64,000 nucleotides of DNA from Deinococcus roseus (GTDB taxonomy: Bacteria; Deinococcota; Deinococci; Deinococcales; Deinococcaceae). Below the pieces are notes generated by a model. It was not told where the DNA came from. It saw nothing but the letters and a program-made list of their open reading frames with translations, and made no database searches. This document shows positions 26,681-36,053 of this stretch, piece by piece (position 1 is the first letter of the stretch; every line of letters starts with the position of its first letter). The position numbers and the translations under genes are program-made. The stretch covers positions 1 through 64,000 of the forward strand of contig NZ_BMOD01000014.1 of NCBI RefSeq assembly GCF_014646895.1, written 5' to 3'.

Positions 26681-27247
26681 CAGCGTCCAGAACCAGCAGG
26701 TTGTTTAGAGCTCGATCTCCGCAACACACCGGGAAGCAACTCTTTATGGGGATCGCTCAGGACTTACCGGAGCAAATGACTTCAGAGGGAAAACCCGAAA
26801 TCCTTGGGCACCTGTCCTGTTACAATTCTTACCTGCTGGCATCAGACCTTTGCTAATGTGGAAACACCATCCATGCTGCCTGTCGCCCAGGCAAAACTGT
26901 TTGCTTCCATGGATGCATTCGGGCATCACTCACGTGGTGTCCTTTTTTGTCGCCGCACAGGCCCGCTTGCCTCACAAACTGCGCCTTCCGAAAACCAGAA
27001 GTCCTCTCCCACAACCAGACAGCAAAGGACCACCTGTGCAAGGTAAGTTTGGGTGGCCCTGACCAGTTGCGCCTGGCCCCGCACACCCTGTTGGTGCTGG
27101 ACGCTGGTGGCCCCCTCTTCTCCGTAGGGGTAAGCTGGATCGGCGCTTTACAGGACCATGCTGGGTTTGGTCTTGCCCTTGTCCTGGAATTTTGTGCTGG
27201 CCGGTGTGGCCTGAATGCATTGCAGCACTGGGGACTGCAGAGGGGGT
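26681..27247. other. Intergenic region with no credible gene
   Basis: 567 bp. Open frames here have unnatural composition (many His, Arg, Pro, Gly). GCTGGACGCTGGTGG around 27096-27110 is echoed in inverted form near 26675-26695, hinting at a decayed duplicate of the sequence before the membrane-protein gene. Confidence 0.4.
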
Positions 27248-27670
27248 TTAGGGTTTCTTCTGTCCCTTCAGGTACAGAAGAGCCACTTCGAGGTCACTCA
27301 TGCCCAGCACCTTGTTGATGGTGCCTTCAGAGAGTTTGTCGGCCAGGTCCAGCACCTGAGCTGTGGCTTCGGTGAGGTCTTTCAGTTGCCCTTCCATGGT
27401 CTGCACCCGCTGCAATTGGGCCGGGGTGAGGGTCAAAGCCTTCCAGCGCTCCAGGGTGATTTCGTAAGCGTAAAGCATGCCTTGCTGGTCGGTGTAGACC
27501 TTCTTCACCCGAGAGATGATTTCATCGTCGAGCACATGGGGGCGGTCCAGGGCTTCGGTGAGCGTCTCAAACTGCTCTCTGGTGCCTGCCAGCTCCTCGG
27601 TGAGCATGGCATGGATCATGCCCATCTGGGAGAGGGGAATTACGTTCACTTCCTCACGTTTTTCAGTCAT
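27248..27670 (-). CDS. Hypothetical helical protein, 140 aa
   Basis: Begins MTEKREEVNVIPLSQMGMIH and is helical and acidic throughout (QFETLTEALDRPHVLDDEII, TMEGQLKDLTEATAQVLDLA). No membrane or metal motif. It is divergent from the SIR2 gene 146 bp away. Length and heptad-like Leu spacing suggest a small coiled-coil protein. Family not recognised. Confidence 0.7.
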   Translation of the reverse strand: MTEKREEVNVIPLSQMGMIHAMLTEELAGTREQFETLTEALDRPHVLDDEIISRVKKVYTDQQGMLYAYEITLERWKALTLTPAQLQRVQTMEGQLKDLTEATAQVLDLADKLSEGTINKVLGMSDLEVALLYLKGQKKP

Positions 27671-27815
27671 GGGTCATTGTGACAGATTCATTCACCATTT
27701 ATCTCCAGAACCTCCTGAAATCCTCGGCAAAATGTTACCCTCACCTACATGCAGTGTGGCGACAAGGGAAATCCCTTACTGTTCAATCACCAAGAACTGC
27801 CAGTAGGATGATCGT

Positions 27816-28742
27816 GTGACCATCCTCCGTAATCTTTTAGAGCAATCTCGTAAGCGCAGGACCGCACTTGAAGCAATCATGCGGTCCTCTCCTGAAAAAA
27901 CAGTCATTTTCACCGGTGCGGGCATGTCAACTGGAAAAGAACTTTATCCAGGATGGGGTGACTTAGTCGCCCGCCTAGCAATCAAATGTGGTGTGCCAAA
28001 TTTCACTGAGGACTCGGATTATCTTGATACAGCGGATACAGCTCAACGCAATGACCATGTGACTTATAAGCAAGTTATTTTAGATTATTTTGGAAGCTTT
28101 AAGCCCATCTTGCAGGTTTCTGTGTCGCTTCTGTCTGATTTGAAAAGCAGAATATATGTTACCACCAATTGGGACGACAGTTTAGCTTTACAGCTCATGA
28201 GCAGGGAAGTTGGGGTTCATATCCTTGATGATTGCAAAGTGGAGAACATTACTACAAGCGGCACACACTTGTTTCACCCTCACGGTAAAATTAATTTTGG
28301 AGCTGCTGAATTTGACATCATTCTGACGCGAAGTGAATTTAACAAATATTACCGAATAAACCGAAAAATATATAATTTCTTTTACAATCTATTTTTACAT
28401 CATGATGTCGTATTTTTTGGCTTCAGTGCATCAGATGAATACATACGAGAAGTTTTGATGGATATTAAAAAACACGAAAAAGCCTCTGGAGTTAAAAGAA
28501 ATAGGTTTTTGTTTATGCATCTGCCAGTAAGACTTCCAAAAAGAGCGACACAAAATTACTACTTGGATCTGACCAAAATTGAAGAGCGAGAAAATCAATT
28601 TAACGAATTGGGCATACAGTTGGTCTGGTATGACAGCAGTCAGGATCACAAAGAGGTAACAGATATAGTCTCATCGTGGATCCTTTTGCAAAACAAATCT
28701 CAAAAAGACACCAGTCTAGGGGTAAACAGTGGAAATGTTTAA
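27816..28742 (+). CDS. SIR2-domain protein (putative NADase effector)
   Basis: 308 aa from GTG 27816, with AGGA 7 nt upstream. SIR2-like motifs: VIFTGAGMSTGKELYPGW (nucleotide-binding GAG loop, about 30-47), VTTNWDDSL (Asn/Asp pair) and HLFHPHGKINF with the catalytic-type His. The Cys-zinc module of true deacetylases is missing, as in SIR2 proteins that degrade NAD+ in anti-phage defence. The gene is visibly more AT-rich than its neighbours, which suggests transfer. It overlaps the 927-aa gene by 14 nt, so the two products are expected to work as a pair. NADase activity is inference from family. Confidence 0.85.
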   Translation: MTILRNLLEQSRKRRTALEAIMRSSPEKTVIFTGAGMSTGKELYPGWGDLVARLAIKCGVPNFTEDSDYLDTADTAQRNDHVTYKQVILDYFGSFKPILQVSVSLLSDLKSRIYVTTNWDDSLALQLMSREVGVHILDDCKVENITTSGTHLFHPHGKINFGAAEFDIILTRSEFNKYYRINRKIYNFFYNLFLHHDVVFFGFSASDEYIREVLMDIKKHEKASGVKRNRFLFMHLPVRLPKRATQNYYLDLTKIEERENQFNELGIQLVWYDSSQDHKEVTDIVSSWILLQNKSQKDTSLGVNSGNV

Positions 28743-31512
28743 ACAAGTCACCGAAATCGACCTGATCCTCACCGAGACTCCAACCCTGGATCTGGCACAA
28801 AAACTCAAAAACTACACCGCTTTTCCTGTCCTTGAAAGCTATATCTTTTCGAAGCTCCGACACGAAGGGTGGCTGGATTATCTCTACGCCTTGAAATTCT
28901 ACGATGAGCCTCAAATCCATGACTTTCCAGAACGACTGGAGTATCTGAGAACAGCTGCATCATCACGCCCCTATGACGTCTTCAGCATTCTGCAAAACAT
29001 CAGCGAACCCACCTCCAAATCCATCTGGAGGCTCTTGCAGGTGTGTCAGGAATTGCCCACTGATCTGGTCCAGTCTTTGCGCACCAAGATCACCACATGG
29101 GTCAATAAATGTTCTGATCCCGCAGCCTACAATGCACTTGAAACCTTTCTTGGAGAAAAAATCCTTCATCTCGAAGACTCACACCTCATTGAGTTTCTCC
29201 GGTTGTACCTCACGGTCAAGCCCCATTTCAGTTCGTTCTCCAACGATTACCACACAGCAGAGCCCAGACCCATGGCGGGCCATTCATACATCTACTTCTT
29301 GCACAATCAACGTGAAATCCTGAATTCCATTCAGGACTACCCCTTGCTTTTGATGGATGTGCTCGAGACATGCGCAAGCATTCGTTCCATGCGGGGAAAT
29401 GAGAACGTGCATTACTCGGTGTACTTCAAAACCCTCACTGCAAGAGATCCCATCCGCAGATCTTACATGGACGGTGTGCTCATTGAAGAATTGTTGCATG
29501 TCTTCGGGTTGCACAAAGAGAATCCCCAGAAAGTGCGAACCCTCTGGGAAGAGCTGGCCAAGAAACCCGCTGTGATCTTTCGACGTTTGAGGCTGCACCT
29601 GCTGACACTTTCCAACACACCCTTAAAGGACTTGATTGTCCAGGAACTCAAGGATCCCCAAAACCTGCTGGACTATTTTGTCGAAAGAGAATACCAAACA
29701 CTCGCAGAAAAACACTTCAGCGGATTGTCCAGAAACGAACAATTTACGGTTTGGGATGCCCTAGAACATGGCTACTTCCTGGGCCACACCCTGAAATACT
29801 ACCAGGACAGAAAGCCCAACTGGACCGCAGACGACTTGGAAAAAGACCACGAAGAATGGCTCTATCATCAGCTGTTAAAACTCGGCCCGGACTTGCCTGA
29901 ACCCTGGGAGGCAAGAAGAGCCCAACTTCAGGAGGTCTTCGGTCCCCCCACCTCGGCTCAAGAGCAAGAGGTGCAGGTCGAATATGGAGTGGAGTCTTCT
30001 CTGACGTTGCAAGACCTCAGAGAAATGACGGTTCCACAGGTGGTGGATTTGCTCAAAGGGGAACCCCCCAGGACCACAAACCGCATGAATTTCCGGTCTG
30101 ACCGCATAGAAGCCCTGAAGCAACGCCTGGCCGAATACCTCAAGGAGCAACCTCAACTGGTGCTGGAATTGATGGAAGACTTTAAGTCCATCCAGGGGGA
30201 GTACCTGTTCACCATCTTGTGGTTCTTGAGGGAGTTCGAAGGCGCGAACACCTCGCCTTATCTGGAAAAAGTGGTGTTGCTCCTCAAACGCCTGCTGGAA
30301 GAACACGCACACACAGGTTTGCATGCCAACTCCATCGGCATGAGCTGTGACATCCTGGAAAACATCCTGCGCAAAAGCCTTGTGCCACCTGTGGACGTCC
30401 TTGCTGACATTGGTGAGGTGCTGGTGGAGGTCCTGCAGCAACGCAGTCTGCTGGTGGATTCCTCCATTGCAGAATATGATCCACACGCAGTGCTGACCAA
30501 CACCATCAACAACAACTGGGGCAAAGCAGCACTCGCCCTGGTGATCTGGCTGGAAACCACAAGCCGCAACGTTCAGGACAGGCCTGAGCGCTTGAGCATC
30601 AATCTGGAATCGGCAAAACAATTCCTCTTGCATCACCTGAGCAGTTACCGTGAAAGCACAGTTCTTTATGCTGCTGTGGGGTTCAGGCTCCCCTGGTTGT
30701 TGCACATGGATGCAGTGTGGGGGGAACAACTGAAGCACATTTTGTTCAACCGCGATTACCCTTCCTCCTCAGAAGCAGCCTGGGTCACCTACCTGGTGTG
30801 GTGCAAGGTCTACAACGACACCTTCCGGAACCTTTCAGAGCAATACCAGATTTACGCCAAAGTGGACCTCGCTGGAACAACCCCCACCATCTGGTCAAAA
30901 CATGACAGCATCCAAAAGGACTTCGCTGAACACCTCGCTCTCCTGCTGGGGCGCGGTCTGACCAGTTTGAATGCACCAGATGGCATCCTTGAGGCCTTTT
31001 TAAGCAACAGCAGTGTGGAAGCCCTCTCTCACCTGTCTTCTTTCATTGGTCGTTCCATCAGCAATGAGGATGACATTCCAGAAGAGGTTCTGAAGCGCTT
31101 TCAGACATTCTGGGATCAGGTGTTGGCGTTCGATTGGCCAGCAGATGTGCTTGAGGAACGCCGAAACGCATTTGCCTTACAGTTTTCGTGGTGGTTCTCC
31201 AACAACAAATTTGAAGAACAGTGGAGTTTGAATCAAATGATGAAGGTGATGCCATGGGGGAAACTGGCTGATGCATTTGTCTGGGAGCGGCTGATTTCTG
31301 GTCTACAAGCTGCACCAGCTTCCTGGATGCCTGTCCTGATCACTTACCTGAGGACCCAGTCGATTTTTGCTTTTCAGACCCGAGAGTTGCATCCCATCCT
31401 CGAAGGTTTGACCTCAACCAACACCTCGAACCTGCAACCCCTGATCGATGACTTGGTGGACGCGCTGTTTCAACTGGGCCAGATTGATGGCTTTCGCAAA
31501 TACCATTCCTGA
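28729..31512 (+). CDS. Large helical partner of SIR2 protein
   Basis: 927 aa from GTG 28729, with AGGGG 6 nt upstream, overlapping the SIR2 gene. Nearly all alpha-helical, with HEAT/ARM-like helix pairs through the middle (LRRLHLLTLSN-type and LVLELMEDFKSIQGEYLFTI) and a Trp-rich C-terminal third (FALQFSWWFSNNKFEEQWSL). No P-loop or nuclease motif found. Large helical domains fused to or next to SIR2 (for example DUF4020-type) act as sensors in known defence proteins; here sensor and effector would be split. A stem-loop follows the stop. Confidence 0.8.
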   Translation: MEMFKQVTEIDLILTETPTLDLAQKLKNYTAFPVLESYIFSKLRHEGWLDYLYALKFYDEPQIHDFPERLEYLRTAASSRPYDVFSILQNISEPTSKSIWRLLQVCQELPTDLVQSLRTKITTWVNKCSDPAAYNALETFLGEKILHLEDSHLIEFLRLYLTVKPHFSSFSNDYHTAEPRPMAGHSYIYFLHNQREILNSIQDYPLLLMDVLETCASIRSMRGNENVHYSVYFKTLTARDPIRRSYMDGVLIEELLHVFGLHKENPQKVRTLWEELAKKPAVIFRRLRLHLLTLSNTPLKDLIVQELKDPQNLLDYFVEREYQTLAEKHFSGLSRNEQFTVWDALEHGYFLGHTLKYYQDRKPNWTADDLEKDHEEWLYHQLLKLGPDLPEPWEARRAQLQEVFGPPTSAQEQEVQVEYGVESSLTLQDLREMTVPQVVDLLKGEPPRTTNRMNFRSDRIEALKQRLAEYLKEQPQLVLELMEDFKSIQGEYLFTILWFLREFEGANTSPYLEKVVLLLKRLLEEHAHTGLHANSIGMSCDILENILRKSLVPPVDVLADIGEVLVEVLQQRSLLVDSSIAEYDPHAVLTNTINNNWGKAALALVIWLETTSRNVQDRPERLSINLESAKQFLLHHLSSYRESTVLYAAVGFRLPWLLHMDAVWGEQLKHILFNRDYPSSSEAAWVTYLVWCKVYNDTFRNLSEQYQIYAKVDLAGTTPTIWSKHDSIQKDFAEHLALLLGRGLTSLNAPDGILEAFLSNSSVEALSHLSSFIGRSISNEDDIPEEVLKRFQTFWDQVLAFDWPADVLEERRNAFALQFSWWFSNNKFEEQWSLNQMMKVMPWGKLADAFVWERLISGLQAAPASWMPVLITYLRTQSIFAFQTRELHPILEGLTSTNTSNLQPLIDDLVDALFQLGQIDGFRKYHS

Positions 31513-31523
31513 GAGGCAAAAAC

Positions 31524-31560
31524 CAAGAGAGCAGCTGGATTTTTATCAGCTGCCCTCTTG
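31524..31560 (+). terminator. Stem-loop after SIR2 module
   Basis: CAAGAGAGCAGCTG pairs with CAGCTGCCCTCTTG across a short AT loop, starting 12 bp past the stop. One internal mismatch and no clean T-run, so it may be a weak terminator or transcript-end stabiliser. Confidence 0.55.
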
Positions 31561-31811
31561 CATTTACAGGAATGAATTCTATGGCACCAATGGTCTTTCA
31601 CAAGGAGGTGAGCCTTTCCAGAAATCCCCTGGTGGGTCGGTAATGCGGCAAAAAAGGCTTCAAGCCGATAAGAGAATTTTACCTGGTAGTGCGGCAAGAA
31701 AGATTTCTAAAAATGGCCTAACTTGGAGAGACATCGACAGGAACCGCCTTCTGGGGGAGTGCAGGGGATGGTGCAGAAGCTGAACCTAAAGACCCCTTAC
31801 CAAAATAAGGA

Positions 31812-31881
31812 CCAGTACCACTTCGAAGGCATCGCACAGTAAGCAGAAACAGTGGTACGTTTCTGGAACAAGTGGTACTGG
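31812..31881. repeat. 12-bp perfect inverted repeat
   Basis: CCAGTACCACTT at 31812-31823 and AAGTGGTACTGG at 31870-31881, with a related AGTGGTAC at 31851-31858 between them. Possibly a regulator site, a recombination site or a decayed mobile-element end. Confidence 0.6.
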
Positions 31882-32166
31882 CATTCAAACTGAATGACTC
31901 GCAGTTGGTCCCGCTGCCTGGAAGAACCAAAACCACCAAAAACTCTGTCTGAGCAGTTATGACGTGCAAATAAGCGGTATTACAGTAGGAGTACCCATGA
32001 GCAATGGCAATGTGAGATCATAAGGCTGTGATCCTTTTATCCTATACTGGGTTCCATTTCGTAAGACACGCTAAAGATCAACTTCCTCAAGCATCGCCCC
32101 ATCAGACACACACTCTGGTTGCCAGCCTAGAAAAACGACTGGACTTTTGCCTGCCCAAGGAGCACC

Positions 32167-32724
32167 GTGAACAGCACAGTTAATAGACTTACTGTATTTG
32201 TCAGCTCTGCCATGAATGAGCCGCTTCCCTTACAGATGCGAAGCATCCTCGCGTACATCCGTACCCACCATCCCAACCCCATCTGGACGTACAGCCTGAT
32301 AGAAGACTCTGCTCATTTCACTAACGCACGGGCAACCATGGAAGAAATGGTCAGTGAATGTGACATTGTGGTCATGGTATTTTTCACCACCGATTTCCAA
32401 AAGACCAAGCATGGGAAGCTGGTCGCACGAGAAGCAGTGCTGTACGAATACGAGCAAGTTCTCAGTCAAAGAAAAACCATGATTGCACTCTATGAAAAAG
32501 GTTTCATGGATAACCCCAAGCGCAGAGAACTGATCAATGACATGCGACTTGACCGCTTCATGTCAAAGGAGTTCTCGGATCCACAAGATGCCGTCAGCAA
32601 CATCGAAACAGCTTTACAGGTTCTTGCGACAAGACGCATTCGAGCCTTCTCCAATGCGACAGAAACCAACTTTGACCAGAAGAACTACATTATTGGATAC
32701 AAGGGAAAGACACATGACGAATGA
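32167..32724 (+). CDS. DUF4062/TIR-like small protein (putative effector or sensor)
   Basis: 185 aa from GTG 32167, with AAGGAG 4 nt upstream. The start RLTVFVSSAMNEP resembles the VFVSSTxxD strand-loop of DUF4062 proteins. ATMEEMVSECDIVVMVFF and AVLYEYEQVLSQRKTMIALY match the following helices and strands of this Rossmann-like, TIR/deoxyribosyltransferase-like fold. Such domains often serve as NAD- or nucleotide-acting modules at the N-terminus of NLR-type proteins; here it is a separate gene. It overlaps the next gene by 11 nt. Catalytic activity cannot be judged. Confidence 0.65.
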   Translation: MNSTVNRLTVFVSSAMNEPLPLQMRSILAYIRTHHPNPIWTYSLIEDSAHFTNARATMEEMVSECDIVVMVFFTTDFQKTKHGKLVAREAVLYEYEQVLSQRKTMIALYEKGFMDNPKRRELINDMRLDRFMSKEFSDPQDAVSNIETALQVLATRRIRAFSNATETNFDQKNYIIGYKGKTHDE

Positions 32725-35029
32725 CTTCCAGTACTTCGAGATTCCTTGCCTGATCGAATGGAACCGAGACCTTCTCCATGAATTTATCCTTCCAGACAAG
32801 AATTACTGGGAATTTTACCGCAACCTCACCTCACAATCGCTTGAAAGCCTGTCAGAAGAACAGAAAAAACTCCGGGTGGTGCTACTTTGTGTCGAAGGTG
32901 AATTTCATCAGGCATTCCAGGAATACCAGCAGGTGCCTGCTCCTGCTGAAGGCTCCTTGGAGTACATTGCACACCTGAAGTTCAAAGCCACACTGGCTTC
33001 AGAACTGGGGGACAGCGTGGTGGCACAGCAGCTTTACAAAGCAGCCAGGGACGCTCACAATCCATCACTTTTTCAGCATGAGCACCATATGCAGATGAGC
33101 TTGCAGCGCATTGAGGGCTGCCTGGACCGTTTCAGAAGCTTCCAGGAAATGTTTGACTTTGGAGACAGACCCGGCTGGCGGTTTAATCCCATCATTGATC
33201 ACCTGCAAAAGGTCATGCTGAGCGAGTGGGAAGAAGAAAGCCTGGAAACGTTGGTGAACACCCGGGAAAGTTCTGTACGCCATCGAGGAGGTCAGCCTCA
33301 CGAGGTGGCTTACCTGAACGCTTCTCTTACGGTGGCTTACGCCTGTGGAGACGTGGAAGCCGCCCACTACATCCGCACAGACTTTGCTCAGGCGTTGGCC
33401 GTCCATCAATCACAGGACCCTGATCCACAGGCAATCTTTGTGGGTTTTCAGGAAATCTGGCGGGCCCGCAACGAACAACTGATGGCCAAATACCTGGATC
33501 GGTTCCTCCATCATCTGGGTCGATATGCACAACTACAGCAACTGGTGTTGAAGGACAGACCCATCACCAGCACGGGAGTATGGGCCAGTCGGCACTACGC
33601 CACCCTGCTGGAAACCGTGAAATACTGCTTCCAGTACCTGACCGATGAGGCACTCAGCCAGCTGACCAAAGAGTTCATCAAGGCTTATGCAGAGAATCGA
33701 ACAACCGCTGAGCCCAGTGAAGACACCCCCAATCAGCCTGGACACCATCTGGTGGAGTCTTACTACCGCTCAAGCAGGCTGTTCGTGGACACCTTAGCCA
33801 CCATAAATCATCTGGACAGCGAAGACCTCCAACAATTGGTAACGTGGTTTCTTGAAGACCGTCAAAACTTTGAAATGTTGGATGTGCTGGTGCAACATGA
33901 CTGGACCCCTGAGCAACTCCCGCTTGCACGACAGGTGGCAAGGGTCCTTGTTGAAGAGGACATTCCAAGCAACACAGGCATCGGGTGGGTGAATCTGGCA
34001 CAACAACTTCGTTTGACCTACCCGGAACTGGCCAGTGAATTGAATGCATGGATGATCAGCCAAATCACTGGGGAAAACGGCCTGAGTGAAGGCTACGCTT
34101 GGTATTTTCAAGGCAAAATGGATCCCGAACTGGCCAAACCTGTTAAGGAGCTCGTTCTTAAGATAGGCGCGGGACTTGCCCGGTTCATTCCTTCCATTGT
34201 GGAAGGTAAGATTCAGGCCTATGCCAACCGCAACACCAACATGCGGGTATGGGCTCATCTGATCCGGCAATACCAGTCAGTACTGCCACTCAATGAGGTT
34301 CTACAACAAGTTACAAAAGTGGTTCAACTTGCCTCTCAAAATGATGCTTTGGCATTGTTTTACAAAACCGAACTGTACAACGCTGTGGCCTCAGCAGGGG
34401 AAGTACTAAAACACGATAGAAGCATGATGCAGTTCCTGCTCAACCACTCAGCCTCCCTTGAAAAGGCCCGTGACGCCACCAGAGGATTCTTTGACCGTGC
34501 CCAAGAAGTGGTGAAAATGCAACTGGCCTTTTTGAAGATCAAACTGGCAGCAGGAGTGACTTTCACCCAAGAAGATCTGCAAGTTGTGATGGAAGGATTC
34601 ACTGCCAAATTGGAATCCACCCGCGCGGACGCCGTAGGGGTTTTCAAAGGCTTGCTGGCAACCCATCCGGACCGAGCAAGGTCACTTCTCCCGGTGGTGC
34701 CCCTGCTGATGGATGACTCATCCCCTCAAGTGCGCAGCCAAGCCAGTGCTCTGGCCTGTCAACCACAGATCATCTCCGACCCTTTCTACGGTCCCCTGGT
34801 ACAAAAACATTTATTGAGCTTGCTGGAAAGCAGAGACATCCTCAGCAAATACCACATTCTGAGCAGCATTCAGAGACATTTGAAGGCCTTTGTTCAGCAA
34901 GGCCTGCTTGCTGACTTCCGTTTTGCCATCGAAAGCAGCACCCAGAGTGCCCACAGTGCTATCCGATACACAGCAACAGAGATCCTGAATGCCCTGGACG
35001 TTGATACGGGTGAAACCGGCGAGTCATGA
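32714..35029 (+). CDS. Large helical-repeat partner of DUF4062-like protein
   Basis: 771 aa. The open frame reaches back to 32537, but ATG 32714, overlapping the upstream stop, is the natural start. The N-terminal part has TPR-like helices (VVLLCVEGEFHQAFQEYQQV, LGDSVVAQQLYKAARDA); the C-terminal part has HEAT-like repeats (LLPVVPLLMDDSSPQVRSQA, HLLSLLESRDILSKYHILSS). No NTPase or nuclease motif found. The gene arrangement (small enzyme-like protein plus big helical protein, overlapping) copies the SIR2 module just upstream. Confidence 0.78.
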   Translation: MTNDFQYFEIPCLIEWNRDLLHEFILPDKNYWEFYRNLTSQSLESLSEEQKKLRVVLLCVEGEFHQAFQEYQQVPAPAEGSLEYIAHLKFKATLASELGDSVVAQQLYKAARDAHNPSLFQHEHHMQMSLQRIEGCLDRFRSFQEMFDFGDRPGWRFNPIIDHLQKVMLSEWEEESLETLVNTRESSVRHRGGQPHEVAYLNASLTVAYACGDVEAAHYIRTDFAQALAVHQSQDPDPQAIFVGFQEIWRARNEQLMAKYLDRFLHHLGRYAQLQQLVLKDRPITSTGVWASRHYATLLETVKYCFQYLTDEALSQLTKEFIKAYAENRTTAEPSEDTPNQPGHHLVESYYRSSRLFVDTLATINHLDSEDLQQLVTWFLEDRQNFEMLDVLVQHDWTPEQLPLARQVARVLVEEDIPSNTGIGWVNLAQQLRLTYPELASELNAWMISQITGENGLSEGYAWYFQGKMDPELAKPVKELVLKIGAGLARFIPSIVEGKIQAYANRNTNMRVWAHLIRQYQSVLPLNEVLQQVTKVVQLASQNDALALFYKTELYNAVASAGEVLKHDRSMMQFLLNHSASLEKARDATRGFFDRAQEVVKMQLAFLKIKLAAGVTFTQEDLQVVMEGFTAKLESTRADAVGVFKGLLATHPDRARSLLPVVPLLMDDSSPQVRSQASALACQPQIISDPFYGPLVQKHLLSLLESRDILSKYHILSSIQRHLKAFVQQGLLADFRFAIESSTQSAHSAIRYTATEILNALDVDTGETGES

Positions 35030-35080
35030 TGAAAGTCCTGTCTGCAGCAGCTGCTCCTGAGCCTGCAGTGATCTTGCACA

Positions 35081-36025
35081 GTGAAACGCATGCAAAAAAT
35101 GCTCACTCTGATGGTCTCACTGTTTGGCATCTCATTCGCACAGGTCCAATGGCAGCAAGGCCCCAGTGATTACATGTGGGCCGACACCGGAGATGGGGTG
35201 GAACTCTTCACCTACGTTGTCCCAGGTCCGGGCTGGATGAAAGACCCCATCCTCGGGGTCAGTCAGGTTGCCCAGTGGAACGATTACCTCGGTTTCGAAT
35301 GCACCCAGTACTTCCACATGGGCAGTCTGCAGGGCGGTCAGGTGATTGAAGTGCACACCCGCCAGGGGAGCATCGAAAAGGCCTCCCTGCAATACCCGCA
35401 GGTGAAAGACGTGTTCGAGAAGCCAGCAGGAAGTGAAGCCAGTGAAGAGGCCGCACTCATCGGGTGCGTGCTGATCGAGCTTTCCCAGGACACCACTTTG
35501 AAAGTCAGCACCCTTTATGTCCCGGTGAACAGTGGACCGATGGGCCTGTCCTCCGCACTGGGATTGTTGCCACCTTCACTCCCGTCAAAGGCCAGGGCCT
35601 CAAGCCACCCTCAGCACCCAACCCTGACTTCCAGAACAGCAAATTCGGGCTGTGAGGAAAATTCAACTTCGCCCGAATCTGGCTTTCTGTACAGTGGACC
35701 CATGTTGAAAGAACAACCGCTTTCCCTTGAGCTGGGCTGGTACCAGCACCCCGGCGATGTTGCCGCTGCCACCCTGGAGTACCACACCGTCCCTGATTTC
35801 ACCGAAGGCCTCCGGAGAATACAGCATTGGAGCGCCTTACAGGCCAGAGGCACCGGGCTGCTCTCATTGAACGGCAGAATCCTGCTGGAAACCGAAAGTG
35901 ACACACGCATCATGGTGGTGGTGCACTGCGAACCAGAGTGCCGCCATCGGGTGGTGGCTTTCCGGGAAAAACAGCAGAGCGATGGAGTTGTTCCCATCCC
36001 CATCTTCTTCACGTCTGAAGTGTAA
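35081..36025 (+). CDS. Exported hypothetical protein, possible internal frame switch
   Basis: 314 aa from GTG 35081 (ATG 35090 is an alternative). Signal peptide KRMQKMLTLMVSLFGISFA with cleavage after Ala. Mature protein begins QVQWQQGPSDYMWAD. Residues about 155-190 have unnatural Ser/Pro/Leu/His composition, while another frame over the same DNA (about 35545-35655) reads smoothly (RTGIVATFTPVKGQGLKP). After 35660 the main frame is natural again (FLYSGPMLKEQPLSLELGW). Two compensating indels, or an odd linker, are possible. Function unknown. Confidence 0.68.
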   Translation: MKRMQKMLTLMVSLFGISFAQVQWQQGPSDYMWADTGDGVELFTYVVPGPGWMKDPILGVSQVAQWNDYLGFECTQYFHMGSLQGGQVIEVHTRQGSIEKASLQYPQVKDVFEKPAGSEASEEAALIGCVLIELSQDTTLKVSTLYVPVNSGPMGLSSALGLLPPSLPSKARASSHPQHPTLTSRTANSGCEENSTSPESGFLYSGPMLKEQPLSLELGWYQHPGDVAAATLEYHTVPDFTEGLRRIQHWSALQARGTGLLSLNGRILLETESDTRIMVVVHCEPECRHRVVAFREKQQSDGVVPIPIFFTSEV

Positions 36026-36053
36026 TTCCAGCGCCATCACTGTTTTGAAGGAG

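Larger units (their letters stand above)
31513..32166. other. Structured intergenic region between two effector modules
   Basis: 654 bp without a gene. It contains the stem-loop at 31524-31560, two near-identical copies of an approximately 20-bp direct repeat (GGTAATGCGGCAAAAAAGG near 31638 and GGTAGTGCGGCAAGAAAG near 31685) and the inverted repeat at 31812-31881. Confidence 0.55.

Noticed and set aside
26947..27318. 123-aa plus-strand open frame in the 26.7-27.2 kb gap
   Set aside because: Unnatural composition, no ribosome site, overlaps the real minus-strand gene at 27248.
29875..30738. 287-aa minus-strand open frame
   Set aside because: Antisense to the SIR2 partner gene; composition rich in Cys, His and Gln.
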